DNA of 64,000 nucleotides from Mycobacterium sp. MYCO198283. Its GTDB lineage: Bacteria > Actinomycetota > Actinomycetes > Mycobacteriales > Mycobacteriaceae. Location of the stretch: the NCBI RefSeq assembly GCF_021213805.1, contig NZ_JAJQJI010000002.1, positions 124,001 through 188,000 of the forward strand, written 5' to 3'. The notes beneath the pieces were generated by a model. It had not been told where the DNA came from. It was given only the letters and a program-made list of their open reading frames with translations, and did no database searches. The position numbers and the translations under genes were made by a program. Every line of letters begins with the position of its first letter. Position 1 is the first letter of the stretch. Shown here piece by piece: positions 11,362 to 21,163 of the stretch.

Positions 11362-13013
11362 GACGACTCCGCCGGCTCGCGGTGGCGGTGCCGGCGCTCC
11401 GAACGCTCGGGCGCCATCGGCTTGAGCGGCAGCGGGCTGGTGGTCACCTTGTGGCCGCGCACCAGCGGCAGCGTCAGCCGGAAGCAGGCGCCGTTGCCCG
11501 GTTCGCCCCACGCCTCCAGCCGCCCCTGGTGCAGCCGGGCGTCCTCGATGCTGATGGCCAGCCCCAGCCCGGTGCCTCCCGAGCGGCGCACCCGCGACGG
11601 GTCGGAGCGCCAGAACCGGCTGAACACCAGCTTCTCCTCGCCGGGCCGCAACCCGACGCCGTGGTCGCGGACGGTGACGGCCACGGTGTCGACGTCGGCG
11701 GCCATCCGGATCCGTACCGGCTTGTGCTCGGCGTGGTCGATCGCGTTGGCGATCAGGTTGCGCAGGATCCGTTCCACGCGGCGCGGGTCGACCTCGGCGA
11801 TCACGCCGTCGTCGGGCAGGTCGACGATCAACTCGACGCCGGCGTCGTCGGCGAGGTGGCCGACGTTGTCGAGCGCGCTGCGGACGGTGTCGCGCAGGTC
11901 CACCGATTCGACGGACAGTTCGGCGACGCCGGCGTCGTGGCGGGAGATCTCCAGCAGGTCGGCGAGCAGCGTCTCGAACCGGTCGAGCTCGGACACCATG
12001 AGTTCGGTGGAGCGCTTGAGCGCGGGGTCGAGCGCGTCGCGGTCCTCGTAGAGCAGGTCGGCGGCCATCCGCACCGTGGTCAGCGGCGTGCGCAGCTCGT
12101 GGCTGACGTCGGAGGTGAAGCGGCGCTGCAGGTTGCCGAACTCTTCGAGCTGGGTGATCTGGCGCGACAGGCTCTCTGCCATGTCGTTGAACGACATCGC
12201 CAGCCGGGCCATGTCGTCCTCGCCGCGCACCGGCATCCGTTCGGTGAGGTGGCCCTCGGCGAACCGTTCGGCGATGCGGGACGCCGACCGCACCGGCAGC
12301 ACGATCTGCCGGGAGACCAGCAGCGCGATCGCGGCGAGCAGGCCCAGCAGCACCACGCCGCCGGTCGCCATGGTGCCGCGCACCAGCGAGATCGTGCTCT
12401 CCTCGTTGGACAGCGGGAAGATCAGGTACAGCTCGAGCGCGGTGACCGCCGTCGACGTGGTCGGCGAGCCGACGATCAGCGCGGGCCCGGAATAGCCGTC
12501 GGTGTGCACGGTCGCGTACTGGTAGCTGACCTGGCCGGCCTGGACGAATTCACGCAGGGACTGCGGGATCTCGCTGACCGGTCCGGCGGCGGTGGCGGCT
12601 CGCGGACCGTCGCCGGGAACGATCAGCACGGCCTCGAACGCGCCCGCCAGCCCGCCGCCGGTGGACGGGTCGGTGAGCCGGTCGGTGAGGGTGTTGCGGG
12701 CGAGCTGCAGGCTGGAGTCGAGCGACCGGCTCTCCTCACCGCCGACGATGCCGGTCACGGTGTTGCGGGCGCGCTCGATGTCCTCGGTGGCGGCGCGGAC
12801 CTTGACCTGCAGGATCCGGTCGGTGATCTGGCTGGTCAACACGAAGCCGAGCACCATGATGACGGCCAGCGACAGCCCGAGGGTGAGCACGACCACCCGG
12901 AGCTGCAGCGAGCGCCGCCACAGGTGCGCCACCGCGCGGCCGAGCGCGGTCATGCCGCGCAGCACCGGCCCCGAACGCCCCCACCGGCCCCGCCGACGGG
13001 AGCCGCGGATCAC
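11358..13013 (-). CDS. mtrB: Sensor histidine kinase MtrB
   Basis: 551-residue membrane kinase for MtrA. It has two transmembrane segments (about 38-60 and 210-230) around an extracytoplasmic domain, a HAMP domain ([13 protein letters not shown]), a HisKA domain with the phospho-acceptor in [13 protein letters not shown], and a HATPase domain with N box ([10 protein letters not shown]), G1 (DHGVGL) and G2 (GGTGLGLAI). Length and sequence match M. tuberculosis MtrB almost throughout. It lies 33 bp after mtrA and overlaps lpqB by 4 bp, forming the conserved mtrA-mtrB-lpqB operon that couples cell-wall and division control. Confidence 0.97.
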   Translation of the reverse strand: MIRGSRRRGRWGRSGPVLRGMTALGRAVAHLWRRSLQLRVVVLTLGLSLAVIMVLGFVLTSQITDRILQVKVRAATEDIERARNTVTGIVGGEESRSLDSSLQLARNTLTDRLTDPSTGGGLAGAFEAVLIVPGDGPRAATAAGPVSEIPQSLREFVQAGQVSYQYATVHTDGYSGPALIVGSPTTSTAVTALELYLIFPLSNEESTISLVRGTMATGGVVLLGLLAAIALLVSRQIVLPVRSASRIAERFAEGHLTERMPVRGEDDMARLAMSFNDMAESLSRQITQLEEFGNLQRRFTSDVSHELRTPLTTVRMAADLLYEDRDALDPALKRSTELMVSELDRFETLLADLLEISRHDAGVAELSVESVDLRDTVRSALDNVGHLADDAGVELIVDLPDDGVIAEVDPRRVERILRNLIANAIDHAEHKPVRIRMAADVDTVAVTVRDHGVGLRPGEEKLVFSRFWRSDPSRVRRSGGTGLGLAISIEDARLHQGRLEAWGEPGNGACFRLTLPLVRGHKVTTSPLPLKPMAPERSERRHRHREPAESS

Positions 13014-13046
13014 GGCCGCCGCCCCGCGTCAGGCCTCACGAGCACA

Positions 13047-13733
13047 TCACGGAGGTCCGGCCTTGTATCCCACTCCTCGAACGGTGAGCACCACCTGCGG
13101 GTTCTCCGGATCCTTCTCGACCTTGGCCCGCAGCCGCTGCACGTGGACGTTCACCAGCCGGGTGTCGGCAGGGTGGCGGTAGCCCCACACCTGTTCGAGC
13201 AGCACATCCCGAGTAAACACCTGCCGTGGTTTGCGTGCCAGCGCCACCAGCAGGTCGAACTCCAGCGGCGTCAGCGAGATCTGTTCGCCGTTGCGGGTGA
13301 CCTTGTGGGCGGGCACGTCGATGTCGACGTCGGCGATGGACAGCATCTCCGCCGGCTCGTCGTCGTTGCGCCGCAGCCGGGCGCGCACGCGGGCGACGAG
13401 CTCCTTGGGCTTGAACGGCTTCATCACGTAGTCGTCGGCGCCGGACTCCAGGCCCAGCACGACGTCGACGGTGTCGGTCTTGGCCGTCAGCATGACGATC
13501 GGCACCCCCGAGTCCGCCCGCAGCACGCGGCACACGTCGATGCCGTTCATGCCGGGCAGCATCAGGTCGAGCAGCACCAGGTCGGGCCGCAACTCGCGCA
13601 CCGCCGTCAGCGCCTGGGTGCCGTCACCGACCACTGCGGTGTCGAAGCCCTCGCCCCGCAGCACGATGGTCAGCATCTCGGCCAGCGATGCGTCGTCGTC
13701 GACGACCAGGATCCGTTGCCTCATGGCGTCCAT
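13047..13733 (-). CDS. mtrA: Response regulator MtrA
   Basis: 228-residue OmpR/PhoB-type regulator, essential in M. tuberculosis, controlling division, cell-wall and dnaA-linked genes. The receiver domain (about 7-118) has the acidic pair DDD near the N-terminus, the phospho-accepting aspartate in LLDLMLPG, and the conserved K in MKPFKP. The winged-helix DNA-binding domain (about 130-226) ends with VQRLRAKVEK and VVLTVRGVGYKAG. The ATG at 13733 (MDAMRQRIL) matches the known start; a longer in-frame extension is not family-like. It sits in the sahH-tmk-mtrA-mtrB-lpqB run. Confidence 0.98.
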   Translation of the reverse strand: MDAMRQRILVVDDDASLAEMLTIVLRGEGFDTAVVGDGTQALTAVRELRPDLVLLDLMLPGMNGIDVCRVLRADSGVPIVMLTAKTDTVDVVLGLESGADDYVMKPFKPKELVARVRARLRRNDDEPAEMLSIADVDIDVPAHKVTRNGEQISLTPLEFDLLVALARKPRQVFTRDVLLEQVWGYRHPADTRLVNVHVQRLRAKVEKDPENPQVVLTVRGVGYKAGPP

Positions 13734-13784
13734 GGTGTCACCACACCGCGACAAAACCCGGCTACGAAACACCGGCGTGTGGTA

Positions 13785-14414
13785 TCAGCCGGCGAGTTCT
13801 GCCACGACGTCAGCGGCCAGCGCGTCCGGTCCCACCCGCAGCCAGCGCCCACCCCAGCCGGCCGCGGCGAGCTGCCGGTACACCTCGCCGGTGCGCCGCT
13901 GCAGGTCGGCGTCGCGTTCGTAGGCGTCGCGGTCGCGGCCCACCTCGGCGGTCTCGCGGTGGCGGGCGCGGGCGTCGGCGACGTCGACCGGGACGTCGAG
14001 CAGCAGCTGCACGTCGCACACCGGCAGCCCGAGCCGGTCGTGTTCCAGCCGCCGCACCCACTCCACCGCCTCACCGGCGCCGTCCTGATGCAGCCGGGCG
14101 GCGCTGTAGGCGGCGTTGGACGCGACGTAGCGGTCGAGGATCACGACGTCGTGCGCGGCGCGCAGCCCGTCGAGTTCGTCGCGGGCGTCGGCGCGGTCCA
14201 GCGCGAACAGCGTCGCCATCGCGTACACCGAGTCGGCGAGATCGCCGTGGTGGCCGCGCAGCGCCTCGGCGGCCAGATCCGCCGTCACCGACCGCCCGTA
14301 GCGCGGGAACGCCAGCGTCGCCACCGTGCGGCCCCGCGCCACCAGCACGTCGCGCAGCCCGGTCGCGATGGTGCGTTTCCCCGCGCCGTCGACTCCCTCT
14401 ATCGCGAGGAGCAC
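13785..14414 (-). CDS. tmk: Thymidylate kinase
   Basis: About 209 residues; phosphorylates dTMP to dTDP. The P-loop is EGVDGAGKRT at residues 5-14, the DRYVASNAAYS motif binds nucleotide, and LALDRAxA-like and YERDADLQ segments match M. tuberculosis Tmk. The start is GTG 14414 (VLLAIEG), 4 bp after the sahH stop; an ATG at 14419 is out of frame. The close spacing indicates co-transcription with sahH, and mtrA follows 51 bp downstream. Confidence 0.94.
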   Translation of the reverse strand: MLLAIEGVDGAGKRTIATGLRDVLVARGRTVATLAFPRYGRSVTADLAAEALRGHHGDLADSVYAMATLFALDRADARDELDGLRAAHDVVILDRYVASNAAYSAARLHQDGAGEAVEWVRRLEHDRLGLPVCDVQLLLDVPVDVADARARHRETAEVGRDRDAYERDADLQRRTGEVYRQLAAAGWGGRWLRVGPDALAADVVAELAG

Positions 14415-14418
14415 GCCA

Positions 14419-15888
<1,470 letters not shown>

Positions 15889-15954
15889 GCGGGCCTTCCT
15901 CGAAATGGGCTTGGTGTGGGACCGGCCGCGGGCGCGTGTCGTCCACCTCGGCGG

Positions 15955-16587
15955 TCAGTGCTGGTACACACCGTATCGCTCGGCGAACGGAGTCAGTAAT
16001 CGCGCCAGGTCCGCGGCGACGGCCTCGCTGGTGACGTGGTCGGCCTCCGGTGGCATCGAGACGTAGCTCATCGCCAGCCGCACGATCGCCCGCGCCAGCA
16101 CGCCGGCGTCCTCGGCGGCGGCTTTCACCCAGCTGTTCTCGAACGACTCCTGCAGCCGCTGCGAGCACCGGGCGATGATCGGCCCGCTGCCGGTGGTGAT
16201 CAGCTGCAGCAGGTCGGGTTTCGCCGCACCGGACAGCAGCGACACCACCAGCGGATCCGACGCGGTTCGGGTGAAGAAGGCGCCGAACCCCTGCGACAGC
16301 GCGGCGGCGATGTCGCCTTCGTTGTCCTCGATCGCGGCGTCGACGGCGTCCACCAGCCGGTCCGCCAGCCGCATCGCGTAGGCCTCGGCGAGCCCCTGCC
16401 GGGAACCGAACTCGTTGTAGATCGTCTGCCGGCTGACGCCGGCGGCCTTGGCGACGTCGGCGAGCGTGACCGCCGACCAGTCCCGGCGGAGCAGCAGGTC
16501 GTGCATGCCGTCGAGGATCGAGTCGCGCAGCAGCGCCCGCGACGCCTCGGCGTACGGCACCCGGATGCCGACTCTGCGCGCTGCCAC
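15955..16587 (-). CDS. alkX: TetR-family regulator of the alkane hydroxylase operon (AlkX-like)
   Basis: 210-residue TetR repressor homologous to Rv3249c. The N-terminal helix-turn-helix lies at about 36-60 (VTLADVAKAAGVSRQTIYNEFGS). The C-terminal domain is all-helical, as expected for a fatty-acid or alkane sensing pocket. It starts at GTG 16587 and follows the rubredoxin gene by 53 bp, the usual last gene of the alkB operon and consistent with feedback control. A likely operator is the semi-palindrome at 18176-18195 before alkB. The gene symbol rests on synteny; the ligand is inferred. Confidence 0.85.
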   Translation of the reverse strand: MAARRVGIRVPYAEASRALLRDSILDGMHDLLLRRDWSAVTLADVAKAAGVSRQTIYNEFGSRQGLAEAYAMRLADRLVDAVDAAIEDNEGDIAAALSQGFGAFFTRTASDPLVVSLLSGAAKPDLLQLITTGSGPIIARCSQRLQESFENSWVKAAAEDAGVLARAIVRLAMSYVSMPPEADHVTSEAVAADLARLLTPFAERYGVYQH

Positions 16588-16640
16588 AGCGGCGACCTTC
16601 GCATCGGCGGCTCCGGTGCGTCAACCCGCTCCCGCGGCGG

Positions 16641-16823
16641 TCAGCGGACCACCTCGACCATCGCGAAGTCGCGCTTGGCGGCGCCGCAGTCCGGGCAGCT
16701 CCAGTCGTCGGGGACGTCGTCCCAGCGCGTTCCGGCCGCGATGCCCTCGTCGGGCCAGCCGAGTTCCTCGTCGTATTCGAAGCCGCACAACATGCACCGG
16801 AACATGCGGTACCCGGCGGTCAT
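16641..16823 (-). CDS. Rubredoxin (alkane hydroxylase electron carrier)
   Basis: 60-residue iron-sulfur protein with paired cysteines CMLCG and CPDCG that hold a single Fe(Cys)4 centre. It transfers electrons from rubredoxin reductase to AlkB. The ATG at 16823 overlaps the alkB stop by 4 bp (ATGA), so translation is coupled. M. tuberculosis has two rubredoxins (rubA, rubB) in this position; only one is present here. The CPDCG C-terminal motif fits the AlkG2-type that is functional with AlkB. Confidence 0.93.
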   Translation of the reverse strand: MTAGYRMFRCMLCGFEYDEELGWPDEGIAAGTRWDDVPDDWSCPDCGAAKRDFAMVEVVR

Positions 16824-18058
16824 CGGGCCGGTTCCGCTCGGCGCCCGTGGCGGGCCAGCACCGCCGCCCGCTTGCGGGGGTCGATGTTCACCCGGGTGAT
16901 GTCGCCGTCGTAGTGCGCGAGCACCCGGTGGTCCATCACCTTGCGCCACAGCGGCGGCAGGTAGGCCAGCGTGACCATGGCGGCGTACCCGCTGGGGAGG
17001 TTGGGCGCCTCGTCGAAGGTGCGCAGCGTCTGATAGCGCCGCATCGGGTTCGCGTGATGGTCGCTGTGCCGCTGCAGGTGGTAGAGCAGCAGGTTGGTCA
17101 CCAGATGGTCGGAGTTCCAGCTGTGTTCGGGCGCGCAGCGTTCGTAGCGGCCGCTCGGCAGCCGGCGACGCAGCAGCCCGTAGTGCTCGGTGTAGTTCAC
17201 GGCTTCGAGCAGCGTCACCCCGCACCAGGCCTGGATGAGCACCAGCGGCAGCAGCCCCGGCCCGAACGCCGCGACGAGCACGGCCCAGAAGATCACCGAC
17301 ATCAGCCAGCAGGTCAGCACGTCGTTGTGGCGGCTGAGCACCGGCACGCCGTCGCGACGCAGCCGCGCGGCCTCCAGCCGCCACGAGGACCGCACCCCGC
17401 CGACGATGCTGCGCAGCCAGAACGCCCAGAGACTCTCGCCGAAGCGGGCGCTCGCCGGATCCTCCGGGGTCGCGACACGGACGTGGTGGCCGCGGTTGTG
17501 CTCGACGTAGAAGTGGCCGTAGAACGTCTGCGCGAGCGTGATCCGGGCCAGCCGGCGCTCCAGGTCCTCGCGCTTGTGTCCCAGCTCGTGGGCGGTGTTG
17601 ATCGCCAGGCCGCCGAGGATGCCGACGGAGATCGCCAGGCCGAGTTTCGCCGGCCACCCCAGCGGCCCCGGATGACCGATCCAGGCCAGGTCGGCTGCGG
17701 TGAACAGGTACGCCGAGACGACGACCGTGACGTACTGGAACGGGATGTAGGCGTAGATGCACCAGCGGTAGTGCGGGTCGTCCTCGAGTTCGGCGATGAC
17801 GTCTTCGGGGGGATTGCGGCCGTCGACGCCGACGCGCCAGTCGAGCAGCGGGATGACGACGTGCATGAGGAAGGGGCCCGTCCAGCACAGCCAGCCGAGG
17901 ACGCCGGGGTGGCCGAGCGCGGCGCCGACGAAGTACACCGGCGCCAGCAGGATCGGCATGGTGGGCGCGATCAGCCCCATCAGCCACAGGTGCCGTTTGC
18001 GGTCGTACCACGGCGTCCCGACCGAACGGGTCGCGGACGGCACCTGGAGCATCTGCAT
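16820..18058 (-). CDS. alkB: Alkane 1-monooxygenase AlkB, copy 1
   Basis: 412-residue integral membrane di-iron hydroxylase that oxidises medium or long n-alkanes to 1-alkanols. It has about six transmembrane segments and all histidine motifs: [26 protein letters not shown] and [11 protein letters not shown]. The ATG at 18058 is used (another in-frame ATG lies two codons later). It leads the alkB-rubredoxin-tetR operon with a 4-bp overlap to rubredoxin. A very similar paralogue lies immediately upstream (18382-19590). Substrate range cannot be told from sequence. Confidence 0.95.
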   Translation of the reverse strand: MQMLQVPSATRSVGTPWYDRKRHLWLMGLIAPTMPILLAPVYFVGAALGHPGVLGWLCWTGPFLMHVVIPLLDWRVGVDGRNPPEDVIAELEDDPHYRWCIYAYIPFQYVTVVVSAYLFTAADLAWIGHPGPLGWPAKLGLAISVGILGGLAINTAHELGHKREDLERRLARITLAQTFYGHFYVEHNRGHHVRVATPEDPASARFGESLWAFWLRSIVGGVRSSWRLEAARLRRDGVPVLSRHNDVLTCWLMSVIFWAVLVAAFGPGLLPLVLIQAWCGVTLLEAVNYTEHYGLLRRRLPSGRYERCAPEHSWNSDHLVTNLLLYHLQRHSDHHANPMRRYQTLRTFDEAPNLPSGYAAMVTLAYLPPLWRKVMDHRVLAHYDGDITRVNIDPRKRAAVLARHGRRAEPAR

Positions 18059-18175
18059 GAACCTGCCCTTCGTTGATCCGACAGCAATCTCTGCGGTGTT
18101 AACTCGACTGCCACGCCGGCCCAGCCGGCGCGTCGCTTTCGCGACATCACTGTGACCGATTCGCTACCTTTGGTC

Positions 18176-18195
18176 AAGCGCTATGCAGTGCGCTT
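18176..18195. promoter_or_regulatory. Semi-palindrome upstream of alkB copy 1, candidate AlkX operator
   Basis: AAGCGC and GCGCTT arms flank TATGCAGT with a TGCA centre, about 120 bp before the alkB start. The size fits a TetR-family operator, and a TetR gene closes this operon; binding is inferred. Confidence 0.45.
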
Positions 18196-18333
18196 CAACA
18201 CAGACAAGTGTCGGCAACGCGCAATTTCAGCAAACCGCAACCCGTCGTCAGCGACTGACGGCGGCGTCAGAAAAGTGGTTTCCTGGCGCTGCTATGGCAA
18301 GCCCCTACCTCGTCCGGTGATGCACACAGCAGA

Positions 18334-18363
18334 ACGCCCATGCGCTGTGCAGCGCATGGGCGT
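18334..18363 (-). terminator. Perfect 13-bp hairpin after alkB copy 2
   Basis: Arms ACGCCCATGCGCT and AGCGCATGGGCGT with a 4-nt GTGC loop, 18 bp beyond the stop of alkB copy 2. No U-tract follows on the minus strand, which is common for mycobacterial terminators. It separates the two alkB transcription units. Confidence 0.75.
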
Positions 18364-18381
18364 CGGGGCGATGACCGCGGG

Positions 18382-19590
18382 TCAGCCGGTGTAGCGGGCG
18401 AGAATGCGCTCCCGGCGGCGAGGGTCGATGTTCACGCGCGTGATGTCGCCGTCGTAGTGCTCCAGCACGCGACGATCCATCACCTTCCGCCACAGTGGCG
18501 GGATGTAGGCCAACGTGATCATCGACGCGTAGCCGCTGGGCAGGCTCGGCGCCTCGGCGAAGCTGCGGAGGGTTTGGTAGCGCCGGGCGGGGTTGGCGTG
18601 ATGGTCGCTGTGCCGCTGCAGGTGGTACAGGAACAGATTCGTCACGATGTGGTCGGAATTCCAGCTGTGCTCGGGCCGGCACCGCTCGTAGCGGCCGCTG
18701 GGCAGCCGCTTGCGGAGCAGGCCGTAGTGCTCCAGGTAGTTCACCGTCTCCAGCAGGGTGAAGCCGTAGACCGCCTGGATGACGACGAACGGAACGAGCT
18801 CGACGCCGAACACCGCGATCAGCGTTCCCCACAGCACCGCCGACATCGCCCAGGCGTTGAGGACGTCGTTGTCCCACCGGAACGGACTCTTGTTGCGGCG
18901 CCTGAACTTTCGTGCCTCCAGCTGCCATGCCGAGCGCAGGCTGCCCCAGACGCTGCGCGGCAGGAACTCCCAGAACGTTTCGCCGAACCGGGCGCTGGCC
19001 GGGTCCTCCGGCGTGGCGACCCGGGCGTGGTGGCCGCGGTTGTGCTCGACGTAGAAGTGGCCATAGCAGGTCTGCGCCAGCGTGATCTTCGACAGCCAGC
19101 GCTCGAGTCTTACTACCTTGTGTCCGAGTTCGTGAGCGGTGTTGATGCCCACCCCGCCCAGCACGCCCACCGAGAGCGCCAGCCCGATCTTCGCCGGCCA
19201 GCCCAGCCCGCCGTCGAATCCCAGCCAGCCGAGGTCGTCGGCGGTGAACAGATAGGCCGCCAGGAGGACCGCCGCGTACTGGCACGGGATGTAGGCGTAG
19301 GTGCAGTAGCGGTAGTAGCGGTCGCGCTCCAGCCGCTCCATCGCCTCCTCGGGCGGGTTCTGCCCGTCCGGCCCGAATCGCAGGTCGAGGACGGGGAGCA
19401 ACACGTACACCAGCAGTGGGCCCACCCAGAAGGGCACCTGCGCGGCGGCGTGCCAGCCGGCCCGGTTGAGCGCCCACACCACCGGGAGCATCACGAACAG
19501 CGCCGTCGGGGCGATGAGCCCCAGCAACCAGAGCCGGCGTTTCCGGTCCTGCCACCGGCAGACGGCCGTGGGGTCGCTCGTCGTCGTCAT
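18382..19590 (-). CDS. alkB: Alkane 1-monooxygenase AlkB, copy 2
   Basis: About 402 residues with the same histidine boxes as copy 1 ([37 protein letters not shown]) and the same transmembrane layout. The start is placed at ATG 19590 (MTTTSDPT); a GTG seven codons upstream at 19611 is possible. No rubredoxin follows it directly: a terminator-like hairpin lies between it and copy 1, so it probably borrows the rubredoxin of the downstream operon. A perfect 22-bp palindrome just upstream implies its own regulation. Sequence similarity and tandem position indicate duplication followed by promoter divergence. Confidence 0.93.
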   Translation of the reverse strand: MTTTSDPTAVCRWQDRKRRLWLLGLIAPTALFVMLPVVWALNRAGWHAAAQVPFWVGPLLVYVLLPVLDLRFGPDGQNPPEEAMERLERDRYYRYCTYAYIPCQYAAVLLAAYLFTADDLGWLGFDGGLGWPAKIGLALSVGVLGGVGINTAHELGHKVVRLERWLSKITLAQTCYGHFYVEHNRGHHARVATPEDPASARFGETFWEFLPRSVWGSLRSAWQLEARKFRRRNKSPFRWDNDVLNAWAMSAVLWGTLIAVFGVELVPFVVIQAVYGFTLLETVNYLEHYGLLRKRLPSGRYERCRPEHSWNSDHIVTNLFLYHLQRHSDHHANPARRYQTLRSFAEAPSLPSGYASMITLAYIPPLWRKVMDRRVLEHYDGDITRVNIDPRRRERILARYTG

Positions 19591-19614
19591 GCGCTTGACT
19601 TTAAGCGTCACAGT

Positions 19615-19636
19615 GTCGGATGTCTAGACATCCGAC
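19615..19636. promoter_or_regulatory. 22-bp perfect palindrome upstream of alkB copy 2
   Basis: The half-site GTCGGATGTCT is followed directly by its exact reverse complement, with centre TGTCTAGACA. It lies 25 bp upstream of the ATG at 19590. The TGTCTAGACA core resembles GntR/FadR-type operators rather than the TetR type suspected for copy 1. No GntR gene is in the window. Confidence 0.65.
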
Positions 19637-19656
19637 GGCATTTTGTAAACGGCGAG

Positions 19657-21132
19657 TCAGTGCACCTCGGCGGCCTCCCGGTGCGCGAGCGCCGAATGCC
19701 GGCGGCCGTAGACCAGGTACACGATCAACCCGAGCGCCATCCAGCCGCCGAACCGGATCCAGGTGAGCCCGGTGAGGTTCAGCATCAGCCAGCAGCACGC
19801 GACGATCGACAGGATGGGCAGCACGGGCACCAGCGGCGCGCGGAAGCCGCGCTCGAGATCCGGCCGGCTGCGCCGCAGCACGATCACGCCCGCCGAGACC
19901 AGCACGAACGCGAACAGCGTGCCGATGTTCACCATTTCCTCGAGCCGCTTGATCGGGAACACCGAGGCCGCGACCGCCACCACCACGCCCACGATGACCG
20001 TGATCCGCACCGGGGTGCCGCGGCTGCCGGTCTGCGCCAGCGACCGGGGCAGCAGCCCGTCGCGCGACATCGCGAAGAGCACCCGGGTCTGGCCCAGCAC
20101 CAGCACGATCACCACCGTGGTCAGGCCGGCCAGCGCGCCGATCGAGATGATCTTCGCGGCCCAGTCGACGCCGACCGCGGAGAATGCCGTCGCCAGGTTG
20201 GCATCGCCGCCGGCCTCCCGCAGCTGCGTGTAGCTCACCATGCCGGAGAGCACCAGCGCGACCGCGACGTAGAGCACGGTGACGATGGCCAGGGACGCCA
20301 GGATGCCGCGGGGCACGTCGCGTTGCGGGTTCTTCACCTCCTCGGCGGTGGTGGCGACGATGTCGAAGCCGATGAACGCGAAGAACACGATCGACGCGCC
20401 GGCCAGCAGGCCGTACCAGCCGTAGTTGCTCCCCACGGCGCCGGTGAGCAACGAGAACAGCGATTGCTCGGCGCCGCTCCCGCCCGCGTCGGCCGGCTCG
20501 GCCGGCGGGATGAACGGGCGGTAGTTGTCGACGTCGATGTAAAAGGCGCCGACGACCACCACCAGCAGCACCACGGCCACCTTGACGACGGTGATGGCCA
20601 GGCTGAAATTCGCCGACAATTTGGTGCCCATCGCCAGCAGCACCGTGACCGCAGCGATGATGAGCAGGGCGCCCCAGTCGAGCGACAGTCGGCCGACCTG
20701 CAGCACGCCGCCGCCGAACTCGAAGACGGTGCCGAGGTAACTCGACCAGCCCTTGGCCACCACGGCGGCGGCCACCGCGAACTCCAAGATCAGGTCCCAC
20801 CCGATGACCCAGGCCACGAATTCGCCGAACGTCGCATAGCTGAAGGTGTAGGCGCTGCCCGCCACCGGCACGGTCGAGGCGAACTCGGCGTAGCACAGCG
20901 CGGCGAGCCCGCAGGTCACGGCGGCCAGCACGAATGACAGCGAGATGGCCGGGCCGGTGATGTTGCCGGCGGTGGACGCGGTGATGGTGAAGATGCCGGC
21001 ACCGATCACCACCGAGACGCCGAACACCGTGAGGTCCCACCAGCTGAGATCCTTCCGGAGGCGGGTGCCCGGTTCGTCGGTGTCCGCGATGGACTGTTCG
21101 ACCGATTTCGTCCGCCCACCGGTGATTCGCAT
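19657..21132 (-). CDS. APC-family cationic amino acid permease
   Basis: 491-residue integral membrane transporter of the amino acid-polyamine-organocation superfamily (Rv3253c family), with about 12 to 14 hydrophobic segments. The first segment carries VVIGAGIFTIT, the consensus substrate-binding turn, and the PVAGSAYTFSYATFGE segment is typical of cationic amino acid transporters. The substrate is probably Arg/Lys or a related amine, but this is inferred. The ATG at 21132 lies 7 nt after a TACATT -10 box, so the mRNA is likely leaderless. It is divergent from the FAD gene with only 31 bp between start codons. Confidence 0.9.
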   Translation of the reverse strand: MRITGGRTKSVEQSIADTDEPGTRLRKDLSWWDLTVFGVSVVIGAGIFTITASTAGNITGPAISLSFVLAAVTCGLAALCYAEFASTVPVAGSAYTFSYATFGEFVAWVIGWDLILEFAVAAAVVAKGWSSYLGTVFEFGGGVLQVGRLSLDWGALLIIAAVTVLLAMGTKLSANFSLAITVVKVAVVLLVVVVGAFYIDVDNYRPFIPPAEPADAGGSGAEQSLFSLLTGAVGSNYGWYGLLAGASIVFFAFIGFDIVATTAEEVKNPQRDVPRGILASLAIVTVLYVAVALVLSGMVSYTQLREAGGDANLATAFSAVGVDWAAKIISIGALAGLTTVVIVLVLGQTRVLFAMSRDGLLPRSLAQTGSRGTPVRITVIVGVVVAVAASVFPIKRLEEMVNIGTLFAFVLVSAGVIVLRRSRPDLERGFRAPLVPVLPILSIVACCWLMLNLTGLTWIRFGGWMALGLIVYLVYGRRHSALAHREAAEVH

Positions 21133-21139
21133 GGCCGAA

Positions 21140-21156
21140 AATGTACCGACTACAGT
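21140..21156. promoter_or_regulatory. Back-to-back leaderless promoters of the permease and FAD genes
   Basis: TACATT on the minus strand (21140-21145) lies 7 nt before the permease ATG. TACAGT on the plus strand (21151-21156) lies 7 nt before the FAD-protein ATG. The two -10 boxes are 5 bp apart, so each -35 region falls inside the opposite gene. Confidence 0.65.
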
Positions 21157-21163
21157 GCGTCCG

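Larger units (their letters stand above)
18059..18381. other. Intergenic region between the two alkB genes
   Basis: 323 bp without a gene. It holds the terminator hairpin of the upstream alkB copy (18334-18363) and the promoter region of the alkB-rubredoxin-tetR operon, including a semi-palindrome at 18176-18195. No small open frame with plausible codon usage was seen. Confidence 0.7.

Noticed and set aside
15889..15954. SAH riboswitch upstream of sahH
   Set aside because: Only 66 bp separate sahH from the next gene, and no pseudoknot-like conserved elements were recognised.
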